A DNA stretch of 64,000 bases, from contig CATNCF010000007.1 in assembly GCA_950097145.1 (NCBI GenBank), positions 1-64,000 on the forward strand, written 5' to 3'. Position numbers and translations under genes: made by a program. Under the pieces are notes generated by a model that saw only the letters and a list, made by a program, of their open reading frames with translations, was not told the DNA's origin and did no database searches. The stretch's first letter is position 1. Each line of letters opens with the position of its first letter. This stretch comes from an uncultured Lachnospiraceae bacterium. GTDB taxonomy: Bacteria; Bacillota; Clostridia; Lachnospirales; Lachnospiraceae. Below are positions 7,305-16,666 of this stretch, one piece after another.

Positions 7305-10300
7305 GAAAGCCTCAATTTGTGCTTGTTCCGAGCTTAAGCCTTTTTCTTCCATCTGGACAATAGCCATCATCATCCGATTATAGTCATAAGGTACAATCTT
7401 CTTGAATTTAGGCAGATACTGACTGAAATTATCCAGGATCTCCTTCCCTTTCCGGGAATTCGTTAATGCTACATGCTCTTTTATCATATCCTTTAATTCC
7501 ATCACATCATATTTAGAGGTAATCTCCTGGGAAAATACCATTTCTTTATTGATTCTGGTGTACAGATCGTTATCCTCGTCCAGTACATAAGCAATTCCGC
7601 CGCTCATACCCGCTGCAAAGTTTTTCCCGGTTTTTCCAAGAACTGCCACCCTGCCTCCAGTCATGTATTCACAGCCGTGATCGCCCACGCCTTCCACCAC
7701 CGCATTTGCCCCGGAATTGCGGACACAAAACCGTTCTCCGGCAACGCCGTTGATAAACGCTTTTCCGCTGGTGGCTCCATAAAGCGCTACGTTTCCGATA
7801 ATAATGTTTTCATCCTGGCGGTATTTCACTCCTGCCGGAGGATAAACTACCAGCTTGCCGCCAGACAATCCTTTTCCAAAATAATCGTTGCTGTCCCCCA
7901 CCAGTTCCAGGGTCAGCCCTTTGGGAATAAACGCCCCAAAACTCTGACCGCCTGCCCCAGTACACTTCACCAGGAACGTGTCTTCCTCCAGGCTGTCCAC
8001 ATAGCGCCTGGTAATCTCCGAACCAAATATGGTGCCAAACGCCCGATCCGTATTGGTAACTTCCACGTCAATACTGCGTTTCTGCCTGGTTTCCAGGGCA
8101 GATTTCAACTGCTTTACTAAAATCTTTTCATCCTTCGTCTTTTCCAATTCAAAATCATAGACCTGTTTGGGGTCAAAGATAACTTTTTCCTTGGGCCCTG
8201 CAAATGGGTTTTGTAAGATGGCAGACAAATCCAATTCTTTCTCTCTTTCATTCAAATCCTCGCGGACTTTTAACAGATCGCTCCGCCCCACCAGCTCATC
8301 CACCGTGCGGACTCCTAATTTTGCCATATATTCCCGCAGTTCCTCAGCAATAAAACGCATAAAGTTCACTACATACTCCGGCTTTCCGGCAAAACGTTTC
8401 CGCAGTTTTGGATTCTGAGTGGCAATCCCTGCCGGACAGGTATCCAGATGGCAGACACGCATCATGACACATCCCATGGTTACCAGCGGAGCCGTGGCAA
8501 ATCCAAATTCCTCCGCCCCGAGCATGGCCGCAACCGCCACATCCCGCCCGGTCATCAGCTTGCCGTCCGTCTCAATCCTCACCTTATTCCGCAGTCCGTT
8601 GAGTATCAAGGTCTGGTGTGTCTCGGAAAGTCCCAGCTCCCAGGGAAGTCCTGCATTGTGGATAGAACTGCTGGGCGCCGCTCCGGTTCCTCCGTCATAG
8701 CCGGAAATCAGAACCACCTGCGCTCCCGCCTTTGCCACACCGGCTGCAACAGTACCCACGCCAGCTTCCGATACCAGTTTTACCGTAATTCTTGCCTGAC
8801 GGTTGGCATTTTTCAGGTCATAAATCAACTGCTCTAAATCTTCAATAGAATAGATATCATGGTGGGGCGGCGGAGAAATCAAAGACACTCCAGGGGTAGA
8901 CAGCCTGGTCTTTGCAATCCAGGGATATACTTTCTGCCCCGGAAGATGTCCACCCTCTCCCGGCTTGGCTCCCTGAGCCATTTTGATCTGTATTTCTTTG
9001 GCGCTCACCAAATACTGGCTGGTAACTCCAAATCTTCCAGAGGCTACCTGTTTGATGGCAGAACAGCGGTTTAATCCATCTCTTCCTGTCACCAGACGCT
9101 CCGGGTTTTCTCCGCCCTCTCCGCTGTTTGATTTTCCATGGAGGCGGTTCATGGCAATTGCAAGCGTTTCATGTGCTTCCTGGGAAATAGAACCATAGGA
9201 CATGGCGCCTGTCTTAAATCGGGTCACAATGGATTCCACACTCTCCACTTCTTCTATCGGCACTCCCTTTTTCGGAAATTTAAATGTCATCATCCCCCGG
9301 ATATTGGCATTTTTCTCCTGGGCGTCCGCCGCTTTGGTATACTGTTTAAAGAGCTGATAATCTCCTCTTTTGGTAGATTCCTGGAGAAGATGAATGGTCA
9401 CTGGATTGTAAAGATGGCTGTCTGCTCCGCTGCGCATTTTATGGCGTCCCCGGCTCTCCAGCGTAAGATCTGTCTCCAGTCCCAGCGGATCATAGGCGCT
9501 GGAATGCAGGGCATCCACGTCATCTTCAATATCTTTCAAGGTAATGCCGCCGATACGGCTTACGGTATTGGTAAAATATTTTTCAATCACATCCGCACTG
9601 ATACCAATCGCTTCAAAAATCTTGGCGCCCTGATAAGACTGAATGGTAGAAATCCCCATTTTTGCCGCAATCTTTACAATTCCATGAAGAATGGCGTTGT
9701 TGTAATCCTGTACCGCCGCATAGTAATCCTTATCCAGCATATGTTCGTCAATCAGCTGCTTCACTGTATCCTGAGCCAGATAAGGGTTAATAGCACAGGC
9801 TCCGTACCCCAAAAGAGTCGCAAAATGATGAACTTCTCTGGGTTCCCCGGACTCCAGTATCATCGCAAGGGCCGTGCGTTTCTTTGTCTTAATCAAATAC
9901 TGCTGCAAAGCCGACACTGCAAGGAGAGAGGGAATCGGCACATGGTTTTCGTCCACACTCCGGTCTGATAAAATCAAGATATTCGCCCCATCCCGGTATG
10001 CCCGGTCCGCCTCTACAAACAAACGGTCGATAGCCTTTTCCAGGCTCGTATTTTTATAATAAGTAATTGGAATTTCCACTACATGAAATCCCTCCACCTT
10101 CATGGCCTTAATTTTCATCAAATCCGTGTTGGTGAGAATCGGATTATCTACCTTTAACACCTGGCAGTTCATGGGCTTTTCTTCCAGAAGATTGCCGTCC
10201 TCCCCGATATATACCGTGGTACTGGTTACTACTTCCTCCCGTATAGAATCAATGGGCGGGTTGGTCACTTGGGCAAATTTCTGTTTAAAATAGTTAAACA

Positions 10301-11825
10301 AAGGCTGATGATCTCCCGCCAGTGCAGCCAGAGGAGTATCAATTCCCATTGCAGCCGTTGCCTCCCCGCCGTCTTTCGCCATGGGAAGGATAGATTCTTT
10401 TAAAGATTCATAAGTATAACCAAAGGTTTTCTGCAGCCTCTGCCGCTCTTCACTTTGATATTCCGGTACACGCTGATTGGGAATTTTCAAATCAGAGAGC
10501 TTGATTAAGTTCCGATCCAGCCACTCACCATAAGGCTGTCTGCCGGCATATTTTTCTTTTAACTCATCATCGTCAATCATTCTTCCCTGAACGGTATCCA
10601 CCAGAAGCATTTTGCCAGGGCGAAGACGCTCTTTTGCTGTAATCTTCGTGGGCGGAATGTCAAGCACTCCCACTTCCGAAGATAAAATCAGATAATCATC
10701 TTCTGTAATATAGTAACGGGAAGGACGCAGGCCGTTTCGATCCAGAACCGCCCCTAAAATATCCCCGTCACTGAACAAAATAGATGCCGGGCCGTCCCAG
10801 GGCTCCATCATGGTAGCATAATACTGATAAAAATCCTTTTTCTTCTGGCTCATAATCCGATTATTTGCCCATGGTTCCGGAATGGTAATCATCACTGCAA
10901 GAGGAAGATCCATACCGCTCATCACCAGAAATTCCAGCGTATTATCCAGCCTGGCAGAATCGGAACCTTCTGTATTTACTACCGGAAGCACCTTCTGCAG
11001 TTCTCCCCGCAGATACTCCGACTCCATAGTTTCCTCTCTTGCAAGCATTTTGTCCGCATTTCCACGAATGGTATTAATTTCTCCGTTATGCACAATAAAA
11101 CGGTTGGGATGGGCACGCTCCCAGCTTGGATTAGTATTGGTAGAAAATCTGGAATGCACCGTTGCGATTGCCGATTCATAATCCGGATCCTGCAGATCCC
11201 CAAAAAACTGACGAAGCTGCTCCACCAGAAACATGCCCTTGTATACAATGGTACGGCTGGAAAGAGAAACCACATAGGTATCGTCATTGGACTGCTCAAA
11301 TACCCGGCGCGCCACATACAGCCTCCGGTCAAAATCCAGTCCTCTGTTTACATGTTCGGGACGTTTGACAAATCCCTGCATAATACATGGCATACAGTCC
11401 ACGGCCTTCTTGCCCAATTTCTCAGGGGCAATCGGCACTTGCCGCCATCCCAGAAATTCCATGCCTTCTTTCCTTACTATCACCTCAAACATTTTTTTTG
11501 CCTGGTTGCGTTTCAGCTCATCCTGAGAAAAGAAAAACATTCCGATTCCATAATCCCGTTCCTCTCCCAAAATGATTCCAGCTTCTTCTGCCGCCTTTTG
11601 AAAGAATTTGTGGGAAATCTGCAGAAGAATTCCCACACCGTCTCCAGTCTTGCCCTCTGCGTCTTTTCCAGCTCTGTGCTTTAAGTTTTCTACAATCTTC
11701 AATGCATTTTCTACTGTTTTATGAGTCTTAATACCTTTAATATTTACAACTGCGCCAATTCCGCAGTTGTCGTGCTCAAACTCCGGATCATACAGTCCCA
11801 TTGCTGTTCTTTTCGTCTCCTGCAT
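7278..11825 (-). CDS. gltB: Glutamate synthase large (alpha) subunit
   Basis: 1515 residues, full length for GltB. Order: class II glutamine amidotransferase domain beginning at Cys21 (HDNCGIGAV, exposed after removal of a short propeptide), central domain, FMN-binding synthase domain with KPGEGGHLPGQKV, the 3Fe-4S motif C-x5-C-x4-C in GCVMMRVCHLDTCPAG, and a C-terminal beta-helix (GXGXG) domain rich in Gly and Asn. It converts glutamine plus 2-oxoglutarate to two glutamates with GltD. The start follows GGAGGAAGAGAG, and a good sigma-A promoter lies at 11882-11910. The last six codons lie inside a hairpin repeat. Confidence 0.96.
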   Translation of the reverse strand: MQETKRTAMGLYDPEFEHDNCGIGAVVNIKGIKTHKTVENALKIVENLKHRAGKDAEGKTGDGVGILLQISHKFFQKAAEEAGIILGEERDYGIGMFFFSQDELKRNQAKKMFEVIVRKEGMEFLGWRQVPIAPEKLGKKAVDCMPCIMQGFVKRPEHVNRGLDFDRRLYVARRVFEQSNDDTYVVSLSSRTIVYKGMFLVEQLRQFFGDLQDPDYESAIATVHSRFSTNTNPSWERAHPNRFIVHNGEINTIRGNADKMLAREETMESEYLRGELQKVLPVVNTEGSDSARLDNTLEFLVMSGMDLPLAVMITIPEPWANNRIMSQKKKDFYQYYATMMEPWDGPASILFSDGDILGAVLDRNGLRPSRYYITEDDYLILSSEVGVLDIPPTKITAKERLRPGKMLLVDTVQGRMIDDDELKEKYAGRQPYGEWLDRNLIKLSDLKIPNQRVPEYQSEERQRLQKTFGYTYESLKESILPMAKDGGEATAAMGIDTPLAALAGDHQPLFNYFKQKFAQVTNPPIDSIREEVVTSTTVYIGEDGNLLEEKPMNCQVLKVDNPILTNTDLMKIKAMKVEGFHVVEIPITYYKNTSLEKAIDRLFVEADRAYRDGANILILSDRSVDENHVPIPSLLAVSALQQYLIKTKKRTALAMILESGEPREVHHFATLLGYGACAINPYLAQDTVKQLIDEHMLDKDYYAAVQDYNNAILHGIVKIAAKMGISTIQSYQGAKIFEAIGISADVIEKYFTNTVSRIGGITLKDIEDDVDALHSSAYDPLGLETDLTLESRGRHKMRSGADSHLYNPVTIHLLQESTKRGDYQLFKQYTKAADAQEKNANIRGMMTFKFPKKGVPIEEVESVESIVTRFKTGAMSYGSISQEAHETLAIAMNRLHGKSNSGEGGENPERLVTGRDGLNRCSAIKQVASGRFGVTSQYLVSAKEIQIKMAQGAKPGEGGHLPGQKVYPWIAKTRLSTPGVSLISPPPHHDIYSIEDLEQLIYDLKNANRQARITVKLVSEAGVGTVAAGVAKAGAQVVLISGYDGGTGAAPSSSIHNAGLPWELGLSETHQTLILNGLRNKVRIETDGKLMTGRDVAVAAMLGAEEFGFATAPLVTMGCVMMRVCHLDTCPAGIATQNPKLRKRFAGKPEYVVNFMRFIAEELREYMAKLGVRTVDELVGRSDLLKVREDLNEREKELDLSAILQNPFAGPKEKVIFDPKQVYDFELEKTKDEKILVKQLKSALETRQKRSIDVEVTNTDRAFGTIFGSEITRRYVDSLEEDTFLVKCTGAGGQSFGAFIPKGLTLELVGDSNDYFGKGLSGGKLVVYPPAGVKYRQDENIIIGNVALYGATSGKAFINGVAGERFCVRNSGANAVVEGVGDHGCEYMTGGRVAVLGKTGKNFAAGMSGGIAYVLDEDNDLYTRINKEMVFSQEITSKYDVMELKDMIKEHVALTNSRKGKEILDNFSQYLPKFKKIVPYDYNRMMMAIVQMEEKGLSSEQAQIEAFFSMRRDPA

Positions 11826-11881
11826 CTCTCTTCCTCCCTGTTTTTACCACTTTTCTATGATGAAGTACTGTTCTGTAAAAT

Positions 11882-11910
11882 ACTATACACCTTTTTTTCG
11901 TTTCTGTAAA
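11882..11910 (-). promoter_or_regulatory. Sigma-A promoter of gltB
   Basis: Minus strand TTTACA (11910-11905), 17-base spacer, TATAGT (11887-11882), about 50 bases before the start codon. The further upstream sequence to about 12200 is very AT-rich with no other feature that I could see. Confidence 0.65.
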
Positions 11911-12210
11911 CATGTTTTTTCTATATGTTGTCTGATTATTTGAATATATTGCGTATATATCTTATATTATCAGTTAATTTATAGGTGTTTTTTCTTTAAA
12001 CCCTTTATTTTTATACAATTTATATGCTATTTTCCAGATATTTTCTTTGTATATTTCGTTTGCATTTTACATTTCTATTGAATTGTTTGAGAATTGTACA
12101 ACATAATTTTCACGAAATCATCTTAGAACAGTTCCCTATTTATAACAATTGTCCCAAAAACAATCATATATATATTTACTATTTCCTTCTAATCAGCTAT
12201 AATATTTCTA

Positions 12211-12371
12211 GTACAACGAAAATTAAGTATTGGATAGTTTGACGCAGAATATTTTTCTGAGAGTGCGGCTTCACAAACGCAGGCGTAGCGGTGGCTACGT
12301 CTAGGCTTGGGAAGTCGTGCTATCGGGAAAATAGGCAAGTCAAACTGCCAATTACTTAATTTTCGTTGTAC
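12211..12371. mobile_element. MITE A, 161 bp, TA target duplication
   Basis: Ends are the 19-bp perfect inverted repeat GTACAACGAAAATTAAGTA, flanked on both sides by TA (12209-12210 and 12372-12373). The inside is an extended imperfect palindrome centred on CGTAGC-GGTG-GCTACG. There is no coding capacity. The TA duplication points to mobilisation by an IS630/Tc1-mariner-type transposase, which is absent here. It sits just upstream of the small gene at 12415 and may carry or displace its promoter. MITE B at 44053 has the same size and plan but different ends. Confidence 0.85.
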
Positions 12372-12414
12372 TAGTACATCGTCTAGATTTATTTTTGAAA
12401 GGACAGTGATAATT

Positions 12415-12582
12415 ATGAATGAAAAAGAAATCATTGATATTTCTATCCGCACATATTGCAATCTGCAGCGCATTAAGAAATACGAGAAAGGCGAGAACCC
12501 AGAACTTGAATATCAATTAAGAGAAGCGAAAGCAAAACTTTCTATATACGGCGTAAACATCCAGGAACTTGAATTTGATTAA
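12415..12582 (+). CDS. Small acidic conserved-looking protein, 55 residues
   Basis: Starts MNEKEIIDISIRTYCNLQRI and ends NIQELEFD. It is charged and helical with no membrane segment. The ATG at 12415 lies 12 bases after GAAAGGA. The longer frame from 12307 runs through the MITE and is not the real start. A hairpin follows directly after the stop. Function is unknown. The pattern resembles short helical proteins common in Lachnospiraceae, but I cannot name a family. Confidence 0.65.
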   Translation: MNEKEIIDISIRTYCNLQRIKKYEKGENPELEYQLREAKAKLSIYGVNIQELEFD

Positions 12583-12598
12583 ATTTCCTATATCAAAA

Positions 12599-12635
12599 GC
12601 CAGCCAGAACTGAACTCTTATCAATTCTGGCTGGC
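12599..12635 (+). terminator. Hairpin after the 55-aa gene
   Basis: Perfect 11-bp stem GCCAGCCAGAA / TTCTGGCTGGC with a 15-base loop, 17 bases after the stop at 12582. There is no T-run immediately after, so it is a weak terminator or an RNA-stabilising hairpin. Confidence 0.5.
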
Positions 12636-12687
12636 GTACTGGCTTTCATGTCAGCTTTTTGTAAAATCACTGAACACTTTTCATTCT

Positions 12688-13221
12688 TCACACCTGATTC
12701 TTTCCTAAATACTCCTTGTTTTCTAATACCATTTCCATGCAGTCCCAGATTTCACCCATACAGCAGTAACGTTCCGTGGATTCCAGCTTCATTTCCTGAA
12801 AACCACAGGAACGGTAACATTTTATGGCTGCAGTATTATTCACAAAAACGCCCAACGAAACTTTTTTTACTTTCAAAAACTCAAAAGCATACCTGACTGC
12901 CATGGAAACCATTTCTTTCCCATAGCCTCTGCCCCGTTTTCTATCGTCCACAATAATAAATCCCAGCCGGATTTCTTCAAAGCTGTCCTCATCCGGATAA
13001 CGCATAGTAAAATGTCCAGCAATACCCGACTCGTCAAACATTGTCATACCCCAAATCCGCTCATTCTCTCTGTCTTTTTCATAATATTCATTCATATCCC
13101 CTGGAGTAATAGGATAATTATTATAACGGTCCGCGCTCCACTGACGGAACGCATACTCATCCGCAAACCACTGGGTAATACTCTGTGCATCACAGATTTT
13201 ATACGGCCTTAATCTCAGCAT
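12688..13221 (-). CDS. GNAT-family N-acetyltransferase (RimJ/RimL-like)
   Basis: 177 residues. It shows the RimJ/RimL-type start LRLRPYKICDAQSITQWFAD, an acetyl-CoA-binding motif A (VDDRKRGRGYGKEMVSMAV) and NTAAIKCYRSCGF near the C-terminus. It transfers acetyl from acetyl-CoA to an amine, and the substrate is unknown. The longer frame begins at 13248, but ATG 13221 is seven bases after AAAGGAGG and fits the family start. It is likely a single-gene unit next to the glycan block. Confidence 0.85.
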   Translation of the reverse strand: MLRLRPYKICDAQSITQWFADEYAFRQWSADRYNNYPITPGDMNEYYEKDRENERIWGMTMFDESGIAGHFTMRYPDEDSFEEIRLGFIIVDDRKRGRGYGKEMVSMAVRYAFEFLKVKKVSLGVFVNNTAAIKCYRSCGFQEMKLESTERYCCMGEIWDCMEMVLENKEYLGKNQV

Positions 13222-13279
13222 AAAAATTCCTCCTTTTCCCATTAACAATGCTCCAATGTCTCAAACCCCCATCAGCTTA

Positions 13280-14839
13280 TCACTTTGTAGATCTGCTGCA
13301 TAAATACGAACCAGGAATCTTCTTTTTCAGGAACTGCACCACAAATTTTTTCAGATAAATATAATTTTCATTTTTCCGAAACATGAAAGCCATAAAAAGA
13401 TTCGGTATTATCATACACAAGGCAGCCTTGACCATAAATCCTGCAATTGGACGCATACTTACCAAACTGCACCCAAACATCGTAAGGCATGATGCGCCAA
13501 AGGCAATGGCCGCATACTTTGCATGGCATAACATGAATTCCCAAAACCCCTTTTTAAAATAAGAACGGTACAAAAGATAGGGCTCCAGCAGGCCGGACAT
13601 ACAACAAGTACTGATAATTGTGCCAAGCAGAGTCCCTGCAACGCCAAAGCGGACAGCCAGCGGTATGGAAACTGCCAGATTTAAAAACCCTTCAAAAATG
13701 GGCCGGTAACGGGTCTGCCAAAAAAGCCCTATCGCCCGTTTAAAAGTCACCAGAGTCGCCCGCATCCCCTCCAGATAAAAATTAAGGATAATGACAACCA
13801 GAGTTTTGTCAGATAGGAGGTAGTGTTCCCCAGCCCACAACCGGATAAATGGCTGCAGCAGGCAGAATAAGCAGGCAGAACAGAAACAGAACATCCACCC
13901 ATTGATAAACAATACCCTGTACAAGATTTTTTCTACTTCCCTTTTTCCGTTCGCGGCAGCGAAATCTCCTATACTGGCGGTTATGGAATCAAAAAAACGG
14001 TAGGCCGCCGTCTGGACTGCCTGAATCACCAGGGTATAATTAGAATAAACGCCTACAGAAGAAAACCCCACAAACCTGGAAATAATCAGGTTGTCTGTGG
14101 CATACACAATCACTGCACCTATTTTCTGGAACAAAAGAGCATAGGCATTTTTCTTGATATCTTTGGAAATTTCAGGGCTGAGTTTCTTTTTCCTTTTATC
14201 TTTTAAGAATGGATACATTTTGTCCGCCAGCATGGCAATCATAAGATTCTGAAGGAGGGAGGCACCAATCATAAGGCTTAAATAAACCGTATAGCTCCGG
14301 AAAAGGAACAGGGATACAATCTGCAGAAGTTTTATGGCAATATGGAACAGAGATGTTATGATACTGACCATATATTCCTTCTGATCACAGATAATCAGAG
14401 AGCGCTTATAGGCATACAAGTAACTAATTCCTGAATCGGCAAGATAAAGAAAAAAATATAGGTACATATGCCCGATATGTGTCGGCGCTTCTTTGATAAA
14501 ATGCGGCAAAAATGGAGCCAGTACACACCCAGACCCCAGCACTGTAAGCCCTGTGAAGATATAGAAGCGGCGGTAAAGAGCCATAATAGATTTCAAAGTT
14601 TCTGTATCCTGCTCTTTTAAAGGCTTATAGAGTGCAAAATTAATTGCGCCTCCAATCCCCAGTTCGGCAAGGGATAAAAAGGAAAGTATATTGGAAAACA
14701 GACCATTTAAGCTAAGGTATTCTCCCGGCAGGTAACGTATGAAAAAACTCCGGTTTGCAAACTGCAAAATAAGGATTGCTGCATAGGAAAGTTCGGAAAA
14801 AATTATATTTCTTGCACTGTTTTTTGTTCTGGAACCCAT
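13280..14839 (-). CDS. Polysaccharide flippase (Wzx/MOP superfamily membrane protein)
   Basis: 519 residues with about 12-14 hydrophobic segments spread along the chain. The N-terminal NIIFSELSYAAILILQFANR and SLNGLFSNILSFLSLAELGI are typical of O-antigen/teichoic-type flippases. It should move lipid-linked oligosaccharide across the cytoplasmic membrane. ATG 14839 follows GGAAGG at good spacing, while the longer frame from 14866 has no clear ribosome site. It is the last gene of a four-gene block with three glycosyltransferases upstream (14885-17404), so it probably exports the glycan that they assemble. Confidence 0.85.
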   Translation of the reverse strand: MGSRTKNSARNIIFSELSYAAILILQFANRSFFIRYLPGEYLSLNGLFSNILSFLSLAELGIGGAINFALYKPLKEQDTETLKSIMALYRRFYIFTGLTVLGSGCVLAPFLPHFIKEAPTHIGHMYLYFFLYLADSGISYLYAYKRSLIICDQKEYMVSIITSLFHIAIKLLQIVSLFLFRSYTVYLSLMIGASLLQNLMIAMLADKMYPFLKDKRKKKLSPEISKDIKKNAYALLFQKIGAVIVYATDNLIISRFVGFSSVGVYSNYTLVIQAVQTAAYRFFDSITASIGDFAAANGKREVEKILYRVLFINGWMFCFCSACLFCLLQPFIRLWAGEHYLLSDKTLVVIILNFYLEGMRATLVTFKRAIGLFWQTRYRPIFEGFLNLAVSIPLAVRFGVAGTLLGTIISTCCMSGLLEPYLLYRSYFKKGFWEFMLCHAKYAAIAFGASCLTMFGCSLVSMRPIAGFMVKAALCMIIPNLFMAFMFRKNENYIYLKKFVVQFLKKKIPGSYLCSRSTK

Positions 14840-14884
14840 GTTTTTTCCTTCCATTTTTCTATACACTGTTTTCTGACAGCAATT

Positions 14885-15643
14885 TTACTTCTTTCCAAGA
14901 ATACGCCGTTTAACACTGATAAAAGCGGAATATCCCCAGTTGACGATCCTGCCCAGGCGATGGCCGAATATCCGGTTTATTTTCTGGATACGTTTGGTTT
15001 GCTTCTGCTGTTCTTTCGTATGCCAGGAGGCATGATACCAATGAATACTGTAGGTATTGGGGGTTATTTTTAAACGGTTGTCTGTATAACAGAGAGGGGC
15101 AAAATATTCCGCTGGAAATATATCAATCCCATGTACAGTCTGACGTTTTCCATTGAGCTGAAGACCGTAGGATTTCAGGAATCCTGTGGCGTAAACGGGA
15201 GAAGGCACGATATTTGGCGTACCATTTTCATTATAAAAAGAAAACGAATGGTACATATCCCGCATTTGTTTTAATATTTCATTTCCTGGCTCTGCGCCAA
15301 ACCCCAGTCCCGGCGCTACGGACGCCCGGTTTTCAAAGCCCAGGAAGGCCTTGCAGCTTAACAGGTTATCCAGGCTTCGCAGCAATTCCACATCCGTGTC
15401 CAGATAAATCCCGCCGTTTCGGTAAATAACATCCAGCCGGGCATAATCAGGAACAAAACCCCATAGCCTGGATTCATAGGCCTGGGCCATATAAGTACAT
15501 ACAGAAAAATCATAATTAGATTCATTCCATTCAATAATCTCATAATCCGGACAGAATTTTTTCCAGCTTGCCACACAGGCTTTGTTTTTTTCTGGCATGG
15601 GGCTGCCGCCAACCCAGAAATAATGTATTTTTTTCGGAATCAT
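14885..15643 (-). CDS. GT32-like glycosyltransferase (capsular/OCH1 type)
   Basis: 252 residues, beginning MIPKKIHYFWVGGSPMPE, the usual opening of sugar-binding-region DXD (Gly_transf_sug, GT32-like) enzymes. The metal/nucleotide-sugar DXD is in GGIYLDTDVELL, and GFVPDYARLDVIY precedes it. It is cytoplasmic and transfers a sugar from a nucleotide sugar to a lipid-linked acceptor. It lies 45 bases before the flippase and 10 bases after a GT2 gene, so all are probably cotranscribed. Confidence 0.85.
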   Translation of the reverse strand: MIPKKIHYFWVGGSPMPEKNKACVASWKKFCPDYEIIEWNESNYDFSVCTYMAQAYESRLWGFVPDYARLDVIYRNGGIYLDTDVELLRSLDNLLSCKAFLGFENRASVAPGLGFGAEPGNEILKQMRDMYHSFSFYNENGTPNIVPSPVYATGFLKSYGLQLNGKRQTVHGIDIFPAEYFAPLCYTDNRLKITPNTYSIHWYHASWHTKEQQKQTKRIQKINRIFGHRLGRIVNWGYSAFISVKRRILGKK

Positions 15644-15653
15644 AGAAGAACCT

Positions 15654-16604
15654 CTAATACTTTATTATTTTTTTTAAGATTTCACTTAGAACTTGATAGC
15701 GGCCGGGAACAGCAAAAAATAACATCATTTTTCCTATGCTCTTGATATCCCGGGCATTGCGCTGGATAAATTTCCTGTCCTGGAACGTCATCCCTTCTTG
15801 AGCCGACAGTTGGCAGACGCTTATCATCTGCCGGGCCAGATAACTTGTCAGGATATTGCGCTGGCGTCTGGTAAAACCAAAATTCCGGTAATAATCCTCT
15901 AATTGAAAGAAGATTTTCTTTGCATGGCGTACATTTTCTCCTTTGTTGGCACAGTGCATAATGGATCCTTCCCGCTGAACATAATGATAAAGACACTTGT
16001 CTATATATTTAACCGTATCTGCCAGCAGGTATAGTTTGGGTGTCCAAAGCTCATCTTCATGGAGCATTCCTTTTGCAAAATAATGATGGTGTTCTAAAAT
16101 CAGGCTGCGCCGGACAACTTTCAGCCAGACAGGTGAAACCAAAGCTCTGGCTTTTACATTATCCAAAATATAATCTTTCCCATTTTTTATCTTGCCTGCG
16201 TCAACGTAATAATTATTCACATATCCTGTTTTCCTCCCGTGCTCCACAATCCATCCGTTAAATTCCAGCACATCTACCGGATATCTGGAGAGTTCCTGCT
16301 CAATCACACAGAGTGCATATTCCTCAAGGAAATCATCCCCGTCAACAAAAAGAATGTATTCAGAGGAAGCTTTTGCGATTCCATAATTCCTGGCATCGGA
16401 AAGGCCGCCGTTTTCTTTCCGGTAATACTCAAAACGGGAATCCCTTTCAGCAAAGCTTTTTGCAATTCCCGGGCTTTGATCCGTAGAACCGTCATCCACC
16501 ATGATAGCACGGAACCTGCCGTATGACTGACGGGAAATACTGTCCAAACATTTCCCAAGTTCCTGCTGAATATTATAGATAGGGATAATGATATCATATT
16601 TCAT
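15654..16604 (-). CDS. Family 2 glycosyltransferase
   Basis: About 316 residues. It shows the GT-A fold start MKYDIIIPIYNIQQELGKCL, VDDGSTDQSPG, GGLSDARNYGI and the DXD-like FVDGDDFLEEY. The C-terminal half is helical. The longest frame starts at 16649, where AGGAG abuts the ATG. ATG 16604 matches the family N-terminus but has only a distant AGGTG, and an in-frame GTG at 16610 is also possible, so the exact start is uncertain. It is the middle gene of the glycan block. Confidence 0.85.
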   Translation of the reverse strand: MKYDIIIPIYNIQQELGKCLDSISRQSYGRFRAIMVDDGSTDQSPGIAKSFAERDSRFEYYRKENGGLSDARNYGIAKASSEYILFVDGDDFLEEYALCVIEQELSRYPVDVLEFNGWIVEHGRKTGYVNNYYVDAGKIKNGKDYILDNVKARALVSPVWLKVVRRSLILEHHHYFAKGMLHEDELWTPKLYLLADTVKYIDKCLYHYVQREGSIMHCANKGENVRHAKKIFFQLEDYYRNFGFTRRQRNILTSYLARQMISVCQLSAQEGMTFQDRKFIQRNARDIKSIGKMMLFFAVPGRYQVLSEILKKIIKY

Positions 16605-16666
16605 GGACACAGCTTGGCAATACACCTGTGGGCAGACCAGATGAACCATCTCCTGTAAAATTTAAT

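Noticed and set aside
11088..11684. Long plus-strand frame opposite gltB, and others like it (9138-9968)
   Set aside because: They are shadows of the highly biased gltB coding sequence, without start signals or recognisable protein motifs.
12307..12414. Longer N-terminus for the 55-aa gene
   Set aside because: The extension is translated MITE sequence, while the ATG at 12415 has a ribosome site.
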